Positions 25,178 through 34,838 of a DNA stretch of 38,190 bases are shown here, one piece after another. A model generated the notes under the pieces. That model did no database searches, was not told the origin of the DNA, and was given only the letters and a program-made list of their open reading frames with translations. The position numbers and the translations under genes are program-made. Where the stretch lies: contig CAMUAR010000034.1 in NCBI GenBank assembly GCA_947086895.1, forward strand, positions 1 through 38,190, in the 5' to 3' direction. Within the stretch, counting starts at the first letter, position 1. Each line of letters opens with the position of its first letter. Source of the DNA: an uncultured Lachnospiraceae bacterium. Lineage in GTDB: Bacteria; Bacillota; Clostridia; Lachnospirales; Lachnospiraceae.

Positions 25178-25762
25178 TTATAAGAATAAGTCTAATAGTT
25201 TTAACTCTCTTGCGGACAATTTAGTAACATCTGGTATCTCAAATCGATTCTCATCGATATCGGAAATCAAAATGCGCGTTTCAGAAAGATGTACGACAGC
25301 ATGACCGCCGACGTTAATTGTAAATCGGCATGCTCCCCGGTCTGTCACAACATCAAAATACGCATAGCCATATTCGTCCTTAATATTGATAATCTTTGTG
25401 ATAATCGGAGTGAAATAGCGCAGATTCAACTGCTCCTCAAGCATTTTTCTGGTTTCTTTGGAAATCTGTTTCATATCTTCAATCACGCCGATCTCTTTGG
25501 AATGTTCGTCAGGAGTGCGGATGGAAATATACTTTTCTGGGTCAGAAAACGGAAACATGCGAATCACCTGCACGCGCGGATAAAATTCTTCTTTGATGCG
25601 CACGCTGACAAATCCGCCCTGCGTGCGCTCAAACACAGCGTTGCTATCGTCCAAATAGCGCAGTTTCAACATTTCTTCGGTCTCTTTCTCCATCTGTTCT
25701 AAATTAAATTCTTCCTCCCCGCCCCCGGCAGAGTTTGATCCTTTTTGTGGTCCTTTTGGCAT
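25178..25762 (-). CDS. DUF1854-type protein of the ABC operon
   Basis: This 194-residue soluble protein has no signal or membrane segment. The start is flexible and Gly/Glu-rich; then come LRYLDDSNAVFERTQGGFVSVRI, RVQVIRMFPFSDPEKYISIR, EIGVIEDMKQIS, LRYFTPIITKIINIKDEYG and FTINVGGHAVVHL. These match my memory of DUF1854, found in proteobacteria beside ABC exporters labelled cyanophycin-metabolism associated. It lies between two half-transporter genes with gaps of 47 and 31 bases, so it is very likely a partner or regulator of that exporter. No cyanophycin genes are in the window. Confidence 0.8.
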   Translation of the reverse strand: MPKGPQKGSNSAGGGEEEFNLEQMEKETEEMLKLRYLDDSNAVFERTQGGFVSVRIKEEFYPRVQVIRMFPFSDPEKYISIRTPDEHSKEIGVIEDMKQISKETRKMLEEQLNLRYFTPIITKIINIKDEYGYAYFDVVTDRGACRFTINVGGHAVVHLSETRILISDIDENRFEIPDVTKLSARELKLLDLFL

Positions 25763-25809
25763 AATTCCCTCACATTCCGCCGCACACGCGGCATTTTAAT
25801 CAAGAAAAT

Positions 25810-28119
25810 TTATTCGATCCCCTTTAAAGCAAGCGCTTTTGTCTGCAGCTCCATCAGTTTATAATACGTGCCATGCAGGGCAGTCAGTTCTTTTTGTGTT
25901 CCCTCCTCGGTGATCTCTCCATTGTCAATTACAACAAGCTTATCGGCGTCGCGCAATGTAGAAAGCCGGTGCGCGATGGAGATCGTTGTGCGCCCTTTTA
26001 TCAGGTAATTGATCGAGGACTGAATCGCTTTCTCGGTTTCTGTATCTACAGAAGCCGTCGCCTCATCAAGAATCAAAATCTTCGGATTGGCAAGAATCGC
26101 TCTCGCAATGGAAATGCGCTGGCGTTCCCCGCCGGAAAGTTCGCGCCCCGCCGAGCCGATCACCGTATCATAGCCATCCGGCATACGCAGGATAAAGTCG
26201 TGTGCGCTCGCTAACACAGCCGCCCGAATAATCTCCGCTTTTGAGGCGTTTGGGTTCGCATAGGCGATATTTTGCTCCACAGTTCCCATAAAAATATAAG
26301 TTTCCTGCGACACCATAGCGACATTTCGCCGCAGGTCATGAAATGTTAAATCACGCACGTTCACTCCGTCTAAAGTAATCGTACCTTCCTGCGGGTCGTA
26401 CATGCGCGAGATCAAATTGACAAGCGTTGTCTTTCCTGCACCCGAACGTCCGACAATGCCAAGCATTTCACCCTCGTTTACACGAAGGTTGATATTCTTT
26501 AAAACCGGCTTGTTTATCTCATAGCCAAACGTCACATGATCCAGCACAATCTCGCCTCTTGGTTTCGGCATGGAGACAGGATTTTCACTCTCCTGCACCT
26601 CCGGGATGGAATCCAAAATTTCAAACATGCGCTGTGCGCTGTTGATGCTGTTTGACCACCATCGGAACACATGGGAGAAAAAATTCATCGGTCCGCTTAA
26701 CTGTCCTACATAGCCGACAAATGTAATCAGCACGCCAAGTTCAAAATTTATGCTGCGGAATATCAAAAACACGCCGATCAGCCAGACAATAAAATTTGTT
26801 AATTCCTGTGTAAAGTGATAAATAAATGAAAATTTAACATCAAATCGAACAATCGAAAGTTCCGCGTCCATCATTCTGGTATTATTTGTATGAAAGCGGG
26901 AAATTTCTCTTTGTTCCTGTCCAAACGCCTTCACCACGCGCGCGCCGGTCAGATTATCATTTACCTGACTGTTGATTGCGCGCTCTGCGCGGTGGCTTCG
27001 TCCAAACAGCCGCCAGAAATAAGGGCGCAGTTTAAAGCCGATCACAACCGAAATCGGAGTTAAAATACAAGCGACAATCGCCAGTTCCCAACGGATGGAA
27101 AACATCACGGCAATTGTTGAGAGAATGGTGAATCCATGGATCAAAACATAGGGTGCTCCATCGATAAAAAAACCTGTCACGCGCTCCGCGTCACTTAACA
27201 CGCGCGTCATAAGACTTCCAGTCTGACGGCTCTTATAAAAATTGATGGATAATTTTCCCATAGCTCCGAAAATATCCTTTTTCAGATCCCGGACAACGCT
27301 GGTGACAATCTGAGCGGTAAAAATTCCCTGTAACACCGATAACAACTGAATCGATAACTTTGCCAAAAACATGGCAAGCACAACAAGAAGCAACGCTGTG
27401 GCAAATTCTGCATTTGGAATGCCAATGCGCTCCAAAAACGCAGCATCCTTTTCTAATATGTAATCATACAGCACTGTACCATTTAAATACGGCCATACAA
27501 GATTAAGACCCGCAATACCAAAAAAACAGACCATCATTATTGCCATCTTGCCAATATATGGTTTAAAATATCTGAGCACACGCATAAAGATTGTGCCGCG
27601 ATCCATGCATTTCGGGCAGATTTTCCGATTTTTATTCGGATACATTGTCCCACAGGTTGGGCAGTATTCTTCCTCTTCCTTCTCATGGTTCATAAAATCA
27701 GGTTGGGGATTTTTCAAGTTCTCAAATGCTCGGACAAGCAAATGCATTTTTTTTGTGTGAAGATTAGAAAATGCGGCAAGACGTTCGCCGTTATTTGCAA
27801 CCAGAATCCCACAGGCGACCTGGCGCTCAATACTTAATTGTTCCAACTCTGCAAGAGGCATAATTTTTACAGCCCAATCATGCGGAACATCCGCTTCCGC
27901 CTCTGCTTTTGTACCGTAACCTTTAAACAGACGAACCTGTTCGGGACACGGAGGCGAGGCAAGCACGCAGAGCTTGTCGTCCGCCAGCACAACGTAGCCG
28001 TCCGCATACTCACAGAATGTATTCATATCCGTTGCGCTTGCAAAAAGCACCGAATCGACAGACACACCCTGCGCTTTCAGCGCAGCACTGACAGAGGTCG
28101 GCAGTTTTACCTTTTCCAT
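25810..28119 (-). CDS. ABC exporter half-transporter with N-terminal domain and zinc ribbon (first gene of operon)
   Basis: From ATG 28119, with AAGGGAG about 10 bases ahead, this is 769 residues; the 30-residue extension to 28209 lacks a good ribosome site. It has the same architecture as its operon partner: a soluble domain (1-150), a zinc ribbon (Cys153, Cys156, Cys168, Cys171), an exporter domain (about 185-500) and an ATPase with GRSGAGKTT, MVSQET, LSGGERQR, ILILDEA and AHR. Both ATP sites therefore look catalytic. Sequence divergence between the two ABC proteins suggests an obligate heterodimer from an old duplication. It is first in the operon with the DUF1854 gene and the second ABC gene. 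Confidence 0.93.
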   Translation of the reverse strand: MEKVKLPTSVSAALKAQGVSVDSVLFASATDMNTFCEYADGYVVLADDKLCVLASPPCPEQVRLFKGYGTKAEAEADVPHDWAVKIMPLAELEQLSIERQVACGILVANNGERLAAFSNLHTKKMHLLVRAFENLKNPQPDFMNHEKEEEEYCPTCGTMYPNKNRKICPKCMDRGTIFMRVLRYFKPYIGKMAIMMVCFFGIAGLNLVWPYLNGTVLYDYILEKDAAFLERIGIPNAEFATALLLVVLAMFLAKLSIQLLSVLQGIFTAQIVTSVVRDLKKDIFGAMGKLSINFYKSRQTGSLMTRVLSDAERVTGFFIDGAPYVLIHGFTILSTIAVMFSIRWELAIVACILTPISVVIGFKLRPYFWRLFGRSHRAERAINSQVNDNLTGARVVKAFGQEQREISRFHTNNTRMMDAELSIVRFDVKFSFIYHFTQELTNFIVWLIGVFLIFRSINFELGVLITFVGYVGQLSGPMNFFSHVFRWWSNSINSAQRMFEILDSIPEVQESENPVSMPKPRGEIVLDHVTFGYEINKPVLKNINLRVNEGEMLGIVGRSGAGKTTLVNLISRMYDPQEGTITLDGVNVRDLTFHDLRRNVAMVSQETYIFMGTVEQNIAYANPNASKAEIIRAAVLASAHDFILRMPDGYDTVIGSAGRELSGGERQRISIARAILANPKILILDEATASVDTETEKAIQSSINYLIKGRTTISIAHRLSTLRDADKLVVIDNGEITEEGTQKELTALHGTYYKLMELQTKALALKGIE

Positions 28120-28222
28120 GATAATACTACTCCCTTCTAAAAGCCGTGTTTCATTTTCATCAGCCATACCAGAGCGATTTTTTGGTATCTGCACAAACCA
28201 AAAATTCATTTGGCCTGCGATT

Positions 28223-28251
28223 TAAATTTGTGACGCTCTAACACAAATTTA
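28223..28251. promoter_or_regulatory. Inverted repeat ahead of the ABC operon
   Basis: TAAATTTGTG (28223-28232) and CACAAATTTA (28242-28251) are perfect inverse copies with a 9-base spacer, about 100 bases before the first ABC start. A regulator operator is plausible. Confidence 0.5.
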
Positions 28252-28411
28252 TCCAGCACTTAAAACATTAGAATGTAGTTAAAAATTTCAATAAATTTAC
28301 ACATCCGCCAAAACAGAATAAGACATACCGAAAAATCATAGCTGTTTTTTCTTTCAAAAAATCCATTTATTTTTGTTCGTTTCTATTGAAATGGAATTTT
28401 TTGCTCTGTTT

Positions 28412-28440
28412 TGTGCAGTTTTTGTTTTTCAAACACGCCC
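28412..28440 (-). repeat. GAGCGTGTTTGAAAA dispersed motif, copy D (inverted)
   Basis: Read on the minus strand: GGGCGTGTTTGAAAA followed by AAAACTGCACA. It differs from the other copies in the second base and keeps the TGCACA block of copy C. Confidence 0.6.
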
Positions 28441-28928
28441 TAAGTTTTTCTGAGAAATTTCCAGACAAATCAAGGAAAATATCTGCTGCTGGAAACAATA
28501 ACATTTGTAAGACGCCCGGTATTTTACCTCCGGTTTTGTGAGATGTAGCCCCTATTATAAACGAAAACTTGTTCGATTGCAAGGAAAAGTTCGTTTATTC
28601 ATTTGTACTATATTTTTAAATTCTCTTGTGCTTTTTTTTGTGAATATGAAACGATAGATCTCACACGCTTATCCGATACATTATTTTATATATCCTTTAT
28701 CATTGGACTTTTTTTGTATCTTTCTTATTTTAATATAGAAAGAATGCATTCGTAAATGGAGAATCTGCTAAAAATTTAAGCAAGATGTTGTATTTTTTAC
28801 TCTGACTTTTATACTATCAAAAAAATTATAATTAAATTGTAATTGTTCTATAAAATTTATATTTGACTTATATAACTAAAACACCGTTTCTTTTACTGGT
28901 GCGGGCAAACAGTTATTTCCCGTACCAT

Positions 28929-28999
28929 AAAAAAAGACCGCTGTATTTTAGAAAACTGCGTAGAATCCGCTTTGCATAGTTTCCCTTGATACGGCAGCC
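28929..28999 (-). terminator. Terminator of the YitT-type gene
   Basis: On the minus strand GGCTGCCGTAT (28989-28999) pairs with ATACAGCGGTC (28936-28946), 10 of 11 with two G.U pairs, and is followed by seven T. The interior has its own AAACT/AGTTT stem, so the fold is branched and larger than a simple terminator. Confidence 0.75.
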
Positions 29000-29008
29000 T
29001 TTTGGCTC

Positions 29009-29887
29009 TTACAATTTTTTCAAGTAATTTCCGTCAATATTCATAATTTTATTATAAATAATAAATGCATGTGGGTCAATTCTTTGTACAACCCGACGAA
29101 GAAGATTGACTTCATATTTTGAGACCGCAGTCACAAGAATATTTGTTTCCTCATGTGTGTAAGCACCGTCGCCTTTCCACTCTGTTACGCCGCGATAAAT
29201 TTCTTTCATAATCGCTTCCGCAACACCCGACTGCTTTGTAAAGATTGTCACCTGCACCATAATATTCTGGGAGTGTGCGCGGTCTACCGTAAAAGAGGAA
29301 ATCGCCGCATAAATAATACAATACACCGCAGTTTCCAAATCAAACATCAAAGCACAGACAATATAAATCATACCGTTGATTATAATGTTGATTTTTCCAA
29401 CACTGAAATTTCGATAACGCTTGCTAAAATAAATTCCAAGAATATCCGTACCGCCGCCGGAACCGCCAGCATACAAACAAAGTCCGACGCCCGCGCCGTA
29501 AGTAAGCCCGCCGATAATACAGGAAGTCAGCGGATCTTCTATAATAAGAGGATTTGGCACAGGAATAATTGTGACAATAAACGTCGTCAATAAAACAGAC
29601 ATTGCAGTTTTTAAAAAGAACAAACGGCTGACTCCCTTGTATGCCAGCAAAAAAAGCGGAATATTTAAAATAAAATACACAATACCAGAAATATCAATAT
29701 TTTTTGGAATTGGAACTTTCAGAATATCGACCAGCGTTGTTCTGGCAAGCTGAGAAATACCAAGCGCACCGCCGTTGTACAAGCCAAGCGGGGTCAAAAA
29801 CAGATTGATGCCAGTGGAAAAGAGGATGGTACCAACCGCAACCATCAAAAACCTCCACCACTCTTTTTGAGAAATCTTATTTTTCAT
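29009..29887 (-). CDS. YitT-family membrane protein
   Basis: This 292-residue protein starts at ATG 29887 after GAGAGGAG. Five or six membrane helices fill residues 13-205, with the family Gly-rich stretches GLYNGGALGISQ and YAGGSGGGTDILG. A soluble C-terminal DUF2179-like domain (VQVTIFTKQSGVAEAIM to the end) includes TNILVTAVSKYEVNLLRRVVQRIDPHAF. Such proteins are common in Firmicutes, often in many paralogues, and their transport substrate is not settled. The gene is monocistronic, with a clear terminator. Confidence 0.93.
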   Translation of the reverse strand: MKNKISQKEWWRFLMVAVGTILFSTGINLFLTPLGLYNGGALGISQLARTTLVDILKVPIPKNIDISGIVYFILNIPLFLLAYKGVSRLFFLKTAMSVLLTTFIVTIIPVPNPLIIEDPLTSCIIGGLTYGAGVGLCLYAGGSGGGTDILGIYFSKRYRNFSVGKINIIINGMIYIVCALMFDLETAVYCIIYAAISSFTVDRAHSQNIMVQVTIFTKQSGVAEAIMKEIYRGVTEWKGDGAYTHEETNILVTAVSKYEVNLLRRVVQRIDPHAFIIYNKIMNIDGNYLKKL

Positions 29888-30230
29888 TTTCTCCTCTCAT
29901 TCTGCCGATACCGGCGGCAAAATTTTTATATTCTTAATTTATGCGCACTTAAGATATGTCTGAAAATTTATTTCTGTATTCTGTATATTCCAAATTTATA
30001 CAATATTTTCTGTCTCTTTTGATCGCCGGAACCTGCTGTACTTCCCTTATTTGACAGACAATATATAACTCACAAAAAATAGTTTTCAGACATATCCCCA
30101 AAAAAGAACTTTTATACAATAAACAAATATAAAATTCTTTTCTTTTATAAGCACGAATATGCAAAACAAACTTATTGTATCTGATAATTGCCAGAAGTTC
30201 AATAGGTGATTTCAAAAATTGTTTTTTATA
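29888..30230. other. Intergenic region with an IR-bounded segment
   Basis: A 343-base gap between the YitT-type gene and the J-domain gene. It is mostly the 144-bp inverted-repeat segment described separately, plus the YitT promoter region. An 88-codon reading on the minus strand starts at a TTG without a ribosome site and is not accepted. Confidence 0.5.
29953..30096. repeat. 144-bp segment bounded by 14-bp inverted repeats
   Basis: GATATGTCTGAAAA (29953-29966) and its exact inverse TTTTCAGACATATC (30083-30096) bound a gene-free A+T-rich interior. A MITE or a large RNA stem are the readings I favour. Confidence 0.5.
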
Positions 30231-33200
30231 TTACCAGCATCCATCCCATTCATACATTACGTGACGAAAATCTCCTTTTTCCAAGTCTTCACTGCGAATA
30301 AAAAAGTTTGCAAATCCACACAGACCGTTATCTTCAAAATATGCACTATCCGCCAGAGCATGTATATCATACTGAAACAACAATCGATCATACTCACCAA
30401 GGTTCTTCGAAGTTTCTCTCAAATCTTTTTTTACAAAACAAGAATATCCCAACAACCAATGCCCATAATGAGAAATATCATCTGTCGCAGCATCCACCAT
30501 CTCAAAATCAAGAAAATCAACAGAATCCTTGCCAAAACGCTCCTGAACTGCAAGAAAAAGTTCCTTGTTAAACTGATAATCTTCTTTTGCGATATACGCT
30601 GTTTTCTGTATAATATCTACACCATTTTCCAGTGAGGCAGGAGTACGACCGTACTTTTTTCTATCCGTACTGTCTGGAACACCAAGTTTCAGCAATTCAT
30701 CTTTGGATACACTATAATCAATTGTTTTATGATAAACTACCCGGTACTTGTCCTGGTCTTCGCGCCAGCCAAACCCCTTTGCAAAAATTTCCCCTGCGCA
30801 TCCAAAAAATTGAAGCATTCCTCCTTTTGGCATCGGTGCTTCCATCGGATTTTGATCCAAATTGATCTGTGCAAGCAGCATAAGCTTCTGACCTTCCGAA
30901 TCCACCGGGTATTCCATCAGAGGATTCCAATATGGAACGCCGCCGAATTTGCTGTCAAAAATTTCTGGTTCTTTCTTCTTATTTATAACAATATTCCATG
31001 CTGTCATTGCCGTTCTTTGACATAATGCCCTTCGGACGCCTTCTATATTTTTATACATCGGATAGATAACCGGTGATTTCTTTTTTATCATAAAAATAGA
31101 AAGTTCAATCTTCAGACAATCTTTCAATTTTCTGCCGTACTTTCCGAAATCCATATACCAGTATAAAATATCTTTAAAATCATGATATATTTCAGAAATC
31201 GTCTCTTTTTGCCGCCATAGTTTCCACACAAGTCCATTACACTTAACGGTTATTTTATCATTGGTCTGATTTGACCCGCAGCAAACACTCATGGAATAAA
31301 CCTCTTCCTTTTCATGTACCAACTCAAAAACAACCTTTGGAAACAATTCTGGAAGATCAGCAAGCAGATTATCCACAAACATAGCAAATTCATCCATCAT
31401 CTCTGCTTTTGTAAAAGTTGTAAACAGATCTGCCGCCGTTATATCCGGCTCATACACCGACTGTTGAAACACCTCTTTGTTATAACAATATTCCAATCCA
31501 CCGTCAATGTGAGAAATGCTTAAATATCCCTGATATGTTTCCACGGATACCACTTTCGAAAAATCAAACATTTTCACAAGCAGCCCTGCCAGACTGTCAG
31601 CTCTCTTCATACGGACAACATCATAATAAAAAAACTCACCATCTTCCCCAATCGCAAATACTTTTGGCACAGCCTCCGAATCGCTTGGTTCCTTTGTTCC
31701 GCCCCATCCAAAATGCCCTACAATCCAGTGTTTTTTCTTAGCCTTTTTTTCCAATTCTTCCTGACGAAACTGATAAGTGGAAGGCCATTTTTTATTTCTG
31801 AGCGATAGCGGAAAATCAAACGGTTTCATAGAACAATAAAAAACATTTCCCTTTTCTTCCTGCTCCAATCGCAGTACGCAGTAACTCTCTGTCAAAAAAC
31901 TTCCGTCCTTTCGGAAAAAACGCTCCAGGGCATCTATATTTTCATCCAAACAATTTAAATTTCCCTGTGTATCCGCACCAGCCAAATCAGACTCTTTTTC
32001 AACACTTAAATTCCCCTGTGCATCCGCACCAGCCAAATCAGATTCTTTTTCAAATATCTCGGAATTTTCCTGTACCGCAGCAGAATTCAAATCCGATATA
32101 TCTTCTTTTTTCTCTCTCCATGGATATCCTGGAATATAAGGCTCTAGCCCTGTTTTTTCTCTGCGGTACTGTTCATACTGTTTTAACGCCTCAATAATCC
32201 GCTCTGCTTTCTCCTTTTCATCCATTTTAGAAAGATCTGTAAAACTAAGCTGAACTGGTTTCGGTCGCTTCATTCCCTGCAAAAACTTCTGCGCCTGCTG
32301 CTTTTTTTTCTCCACAGAAAAAGATTCCGCAGCATTGATCTCGATTGTATGTATATATTCCCAGCCAAAGTTTGTCTGATGCTGCAAAATTATGCTCTTT
32401 TCCTTAACAAGCGCCCGAAAACAATAATTTTCTTCCTCTATATAGTATATAGCATAAACAATTTCCTGTTTTTCATCGTTCCAATCCATATCTCCAGCCA
32501 GCAATTCCGCAATTACTGGAATAGTTACCGGATAAAGCGGCACCTTAGACAGCCATGTCTCAATAAACTGTGCGGCTTCTTCAAATTCTTCTTCCTGAAT
32601 GGATGTAATCGCAAGCAGGCAAAAAAACTGGATTGGCTCTGTGATCGAGTGTGCAAGTTCTCTGCACTCATAAAAACAATAGCATGGCTTATATACAAGT
32701 TCATCATTCTGATAATAAAGAACATAATGCAGATAAAACTCTGCTTTTAATTTTTTTTGATCCGGCAAAATAAATTCTATCGCAGTCCGCGCAGCTTTTT
32801 CTTTCTTCGAACTTTCATGTTCTTCATGTAACACATTCCCCAACGGTTGATTTTCCTTTGTTTTATCAAACTGTGTAAAAAGTTTTTGCCAGCGGACAGA
32901 AGGCTGATAGATATATTCAATATAGGCTGGAAGAAACACTTGGTCTCCTACAGTATATTCCTTTCGGTATCTGCGCTGCCCCGCAGCCCGAACCTTCCTG
33001 CATCCAAACCCGCGCATAAAAAAATAATGCCAGAAATTTATATTGTTTTCACTGAGTTCACTTAAATCAAATTTTTCAAATAAACGTAAATTCTGCACTG
33101 CATTATTCAGTTCCAAATCACAGATCTTTAAAATATCCATTGTTTCAACAGCTGATTTGGTTTCGGATTTTAAGGTATCTGAATTTGAACAGTTGGATTG

Positions 33201-34838
33201 GATTTGTGATTGTATCATGTTCAAATCCATTTTTACACCGTATGGTATTCCTTCCGATTTTTGCGCATCTATCGCTAAATTACATAAAATACAGCGGTTA
33301 CAATATAAGGAATGCAGCATTCCTTCCAGCATGATCGAACCTTTTTCCCAATCCCATGCACCCGCTGAAACACCTGTTTCATCCGAGTAAAATTCTGCCA
33401 AACGCTGTGCCAGTGGCACAGGCAGGAACACCCGGTTATAAAGCTGAAGATACATTTTTTCAAATAATTCTGGAGAATATTTGATTTTCGGCCATTCTGG
33501 ACGTTCAAACAATGCCTCAATGCGTGTTTTTATCCTGCCTTTTTCCTCACCTAATGTTTCATTATCCGCAATAATCTGCATTAACTCGCGGTACCAGCCA
33601 CGGATTAACTTTTCTTTGCCTTCCCTTCCATATAAAGCATCCTCAATATCTGGATACTGCCGAATTATCTCTTGTTTCAATGCCGCATATAATTTTCGCG
33701 CGCTTGTATGTTCAATATCCCGAAGATTATATCGCTGATACATATATTCCAAAACGCACTTTGGAACAGTTTCACAGCGCAGCCAAAACACATACAAATC
33801 AATTAAACAGGTGCTTCTTGTTTCACTGTCGCGCCCGTTTCTGCGCTGCAATTCATAAAGATAACTTGAATATCCTCCCAAAAGCATATTTTCCCAAGAT
33901 TCTTTATGGTCCAAAGTAAGAAGATGCTTTTCATTCATGATCCTCAACCGTATATAATCAGAAAACGAAAGCATTCGAACAAAATTCTCCGGCTTTAATA
34001 AAACGCGGTTTGGAGTGTATTCCCGCTGCATATTGTAGATCGAAGCTGCAACTTTCCTCGCATAAAAACTGTCTGTCAAACGAATTTGATCTTTCTTGTC
34101 AGAATCATTTGTCATCAAAGCATAAGCGATTGCAAGTTCCAATAAAAATCCTCTTGGCATCTGGGCAATCTGATAATTACCGTCTCCCTGCCAATTTAAA
34201 AGATATTGGTACATCCCATCCGCAAAAACTTCTGAAAATTGTTCTTTTAAAAAATCCTCCGATAGAAAAAATGCTTTCCAGACATCCGCACTGCGGAATT
34301 TTTTTGCATCTTCCAAAATGCTGATAAACTGTTTTAATGCGCCGGACTGCATACTTTTTTCCGTTTCCTCTTCTTCCTTTTGCTGCAAGCGGTCAAGAAG
34401 AGAAACTGTCGTTTCGCTTGTTGCCTCTACCAAATGTTCCGATACATTCTGTTTTGCAATAGGATGCTTCGGATTCTCTTTTTCCTCACTTTTTTCTTGT
34501 ATGTTTTTATTATTCTTATCAAATAGATCTGAGGATTTTTTATCTTGTACAGATTGCTTATTTTCATTTGGTTTCTTCTCAGATATCATATCCTCTGTAT
34601 ATTCCCGCAAAGATTCCGTATTTTCAGCTTTCTGTTTCCATACTGCTTTTTCCTGCGTCGAGACATTTTTATATTTCGCTGCATAATCAATCGCCGCTTC
34701 ATAAGCTTCATGCAGCTTTTGAAATGCTTCCGGTTCCTCTTCTGGATGATACTTTTTCGACTGTTCCGAATAAGCGGCGCGTATTGTTTTTTTATCGCTT
34801 GTCGGCATTATACCAAGAATTTCCCAAAAACGCTCCAT
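30231..34838 (-). CDS. Giant J-domain protein with C-terminal DUF1963/YwqG-like domain
   Basis: This 1535-residue protein carries a J-domain at residues 3-55 (WEILGIMPTSDKKTIRAAY...KKYHPEEEPEAFQKLHEAYE). The diagnostic HPD is HPE here (31-33). A charged linker, a long middle without a recognised fold (170-1290) and a DUF1963/YwqG-like domain (about 1297-1535; FGGVPYWNPLMEYP, LLAQINLDQNP, PKGGMLQFFG) follow. Residues about 928-961 hold two copies of a 17-residue repeat (EKESDLAGADAQGNLSV). There is no signal peptide. The ribosome site GAGGG lies 8 bases ahead of ATG 34838. The gene follows an HscC-like Hsp70 gene on the same strand, so it is probably the dedicated co-chaperone, stimulating ATP hydrolysis and presenting clients. 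Confidence 0.88.
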   Translation of the reverse strand: MERFWEILGIMPTSDKKTIRAAYSEQSKKYHPEEEPEAFQKLHEAYEAAIDYAAKYKNVSTQEKAVWKQKAENTESLREYTEDMISEKKPNENKQSVQDKKSSDLFDKNNKNIQEKSEEKENPKHPIAKQNVSEHLVEATSETTVSLLDRLQQKEEEETEKSMQSGALKQFISILEDAKKFRSADVWKAFFLSEDFLKEQFSEVFADGMYQYLLNWQGDGNYQIAQMPRGFLLELAIAYALMTNDSDKKDQIRLTDSFYARKVAASIYNMQREYTPNRVLLKPENFVRMLSFSDYIRLRIMNEKHLLTLDHKESWENMLLGGYSSYLYELQRRNGRDSETRSTCLIDLYVFWLRCETVPKCVLEYMYQRYNLRDIEHTSARKLYAALKQEIIRQYPDIEDALYGREGKEKLIRGWYRELMQIIADNETLGEEKGRIKTRIEALFERPEWPKIKYSPELFEKMYLQLYNRVFLPVPLAQRLAEFYSDETGVSAGAWDWEKGSIMLEGMLHSLYCNRCILCNLAIDAQKSEGIPYGVKMDLNMIQSQIQSNCSNSDTLKSETKSAVETMDILKICDLELNNAVQNLRLFEKFDLSELSENNINFWHYFFMRGFGCRKVRAAGQRRYRKEYTVGDQVFLPAYIEYIYQPSVRWQKLFTQFDKTKENQPLGNVLHEEHESSKKEKAARTAIEFILPDQKKLKAEFYLHYVLYYQNDELVYKPCYCFYECRELAHSITEPIQFFCLLAITSIQEEEFEEAAQFIETWLSKVPLYPVTIPVIAELLAGDMDWNDEKQEIVYAIYYIEEENYCFRALVKEKSIILQHQTNFGWEYIHTIEINAAESFSVEKKKQQAQKFLQGMKRPKPVQLSFTDLSKMDEKEKAERIIEALKQYEQYRREKTGLEPYIPGYPWREKKEDISDLNSAAVQENSEIFEKESDLAGADAQGNLSVEKESDLAGADTQGNLNCLDENIDALERFFRKDGSFLTESYCVLRLEQEEKGNVFYCSMKPFDFPLSLRNKKWPSTYQFRQEELEKKAKKKHWIVGHFGWGGTKEPSDSEAVPKVFAIGEDGEFFYYDVVRMKRADSLAGLLVKMFDFSKVVSVETYQGYLSISHIDGGLEYCYNKEVFQQSVYEPDITAADLFTTFTKAEMMDEFAMFVDNLLADLPELFPKVVFELVHEKEEVYSMSVCCGSNQTNDKITVKCNGLVWKLWRQKETISEIYHDFKDILYWYMDFGKYGRKLKDCLKIELSIFMIKKKSPVIYPMYKNIEGVRRALCQRTAMTAWNIVINKKKEPEIFDSKFGGVPYWNPLMEYPVDSEGQKLMLLAQINLDQNPMEAPMPKGGMLQFFGCAGEIFAKGFGWREDQDKYRVVYHKTIDYSVSKDELLKLGVPDSTDRKKYGRTPASLENGVDIIQKTAYIAKEDYQFNKELFLAVQERFGKDSVDFLDFEMVDAATDDISHYGHWLLGYSCFVKKDLRETSKNLGEYDRLLFQYDIHALADSAYFEDNGLCGFANFFIRSEDLEKGDFRHVMYEWDGCW
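31955..32055 (-). repeat. 51-bp direct tandem repeat inside the J-domain gene
   Basis: Two in-frame copies (31955-32005 and 32006 to about 32055) differ at a few bases and encode the 17-residue repeat EKESDLAGADAQGNLSV and a variant. They suggest recent slippage in a linker. Confidence 0.85.

Larger units (their letters stand above)
28120..28928. other. Long A+T-rich region upstream of the ABC operon
   Basis: About 800 bases with no supported gene. It includes a 20-base dyad (28223-28251) and dispersed-motif copy D (28412-28440). A 71-codon reading on the minus strand at 28367-28582 has no ribosome site and runs through the motif, so I do not accept it. The operon promoter must lie here, but I cannot pick boxes. 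Confidence 0.5.

Noticed and set aside
28120..28209. N-terminal extension of the first ABC gene
   Set aside because: No good ribosome site at the upstream Met codons; AAGGGAG precedes ATG 28119.
28367..28582. 71-codon minus-strand ORF upstream of the ABC operon
   Set aside because: No ribosome site, and it reads through a dispersed repeat motif found in other intergenic places.
29949..30215. 88-codon minus-strand ORF between the J-domain and YitT genes
   Set aside because: It begins at TTG without a ribosome site and spans the inverted-repeat segment.
31955..32055. CRISPR-like repeat
   Set aside because: Only two adjacent copies without spacers, in frame inside a gene; a coding tandem repeat.
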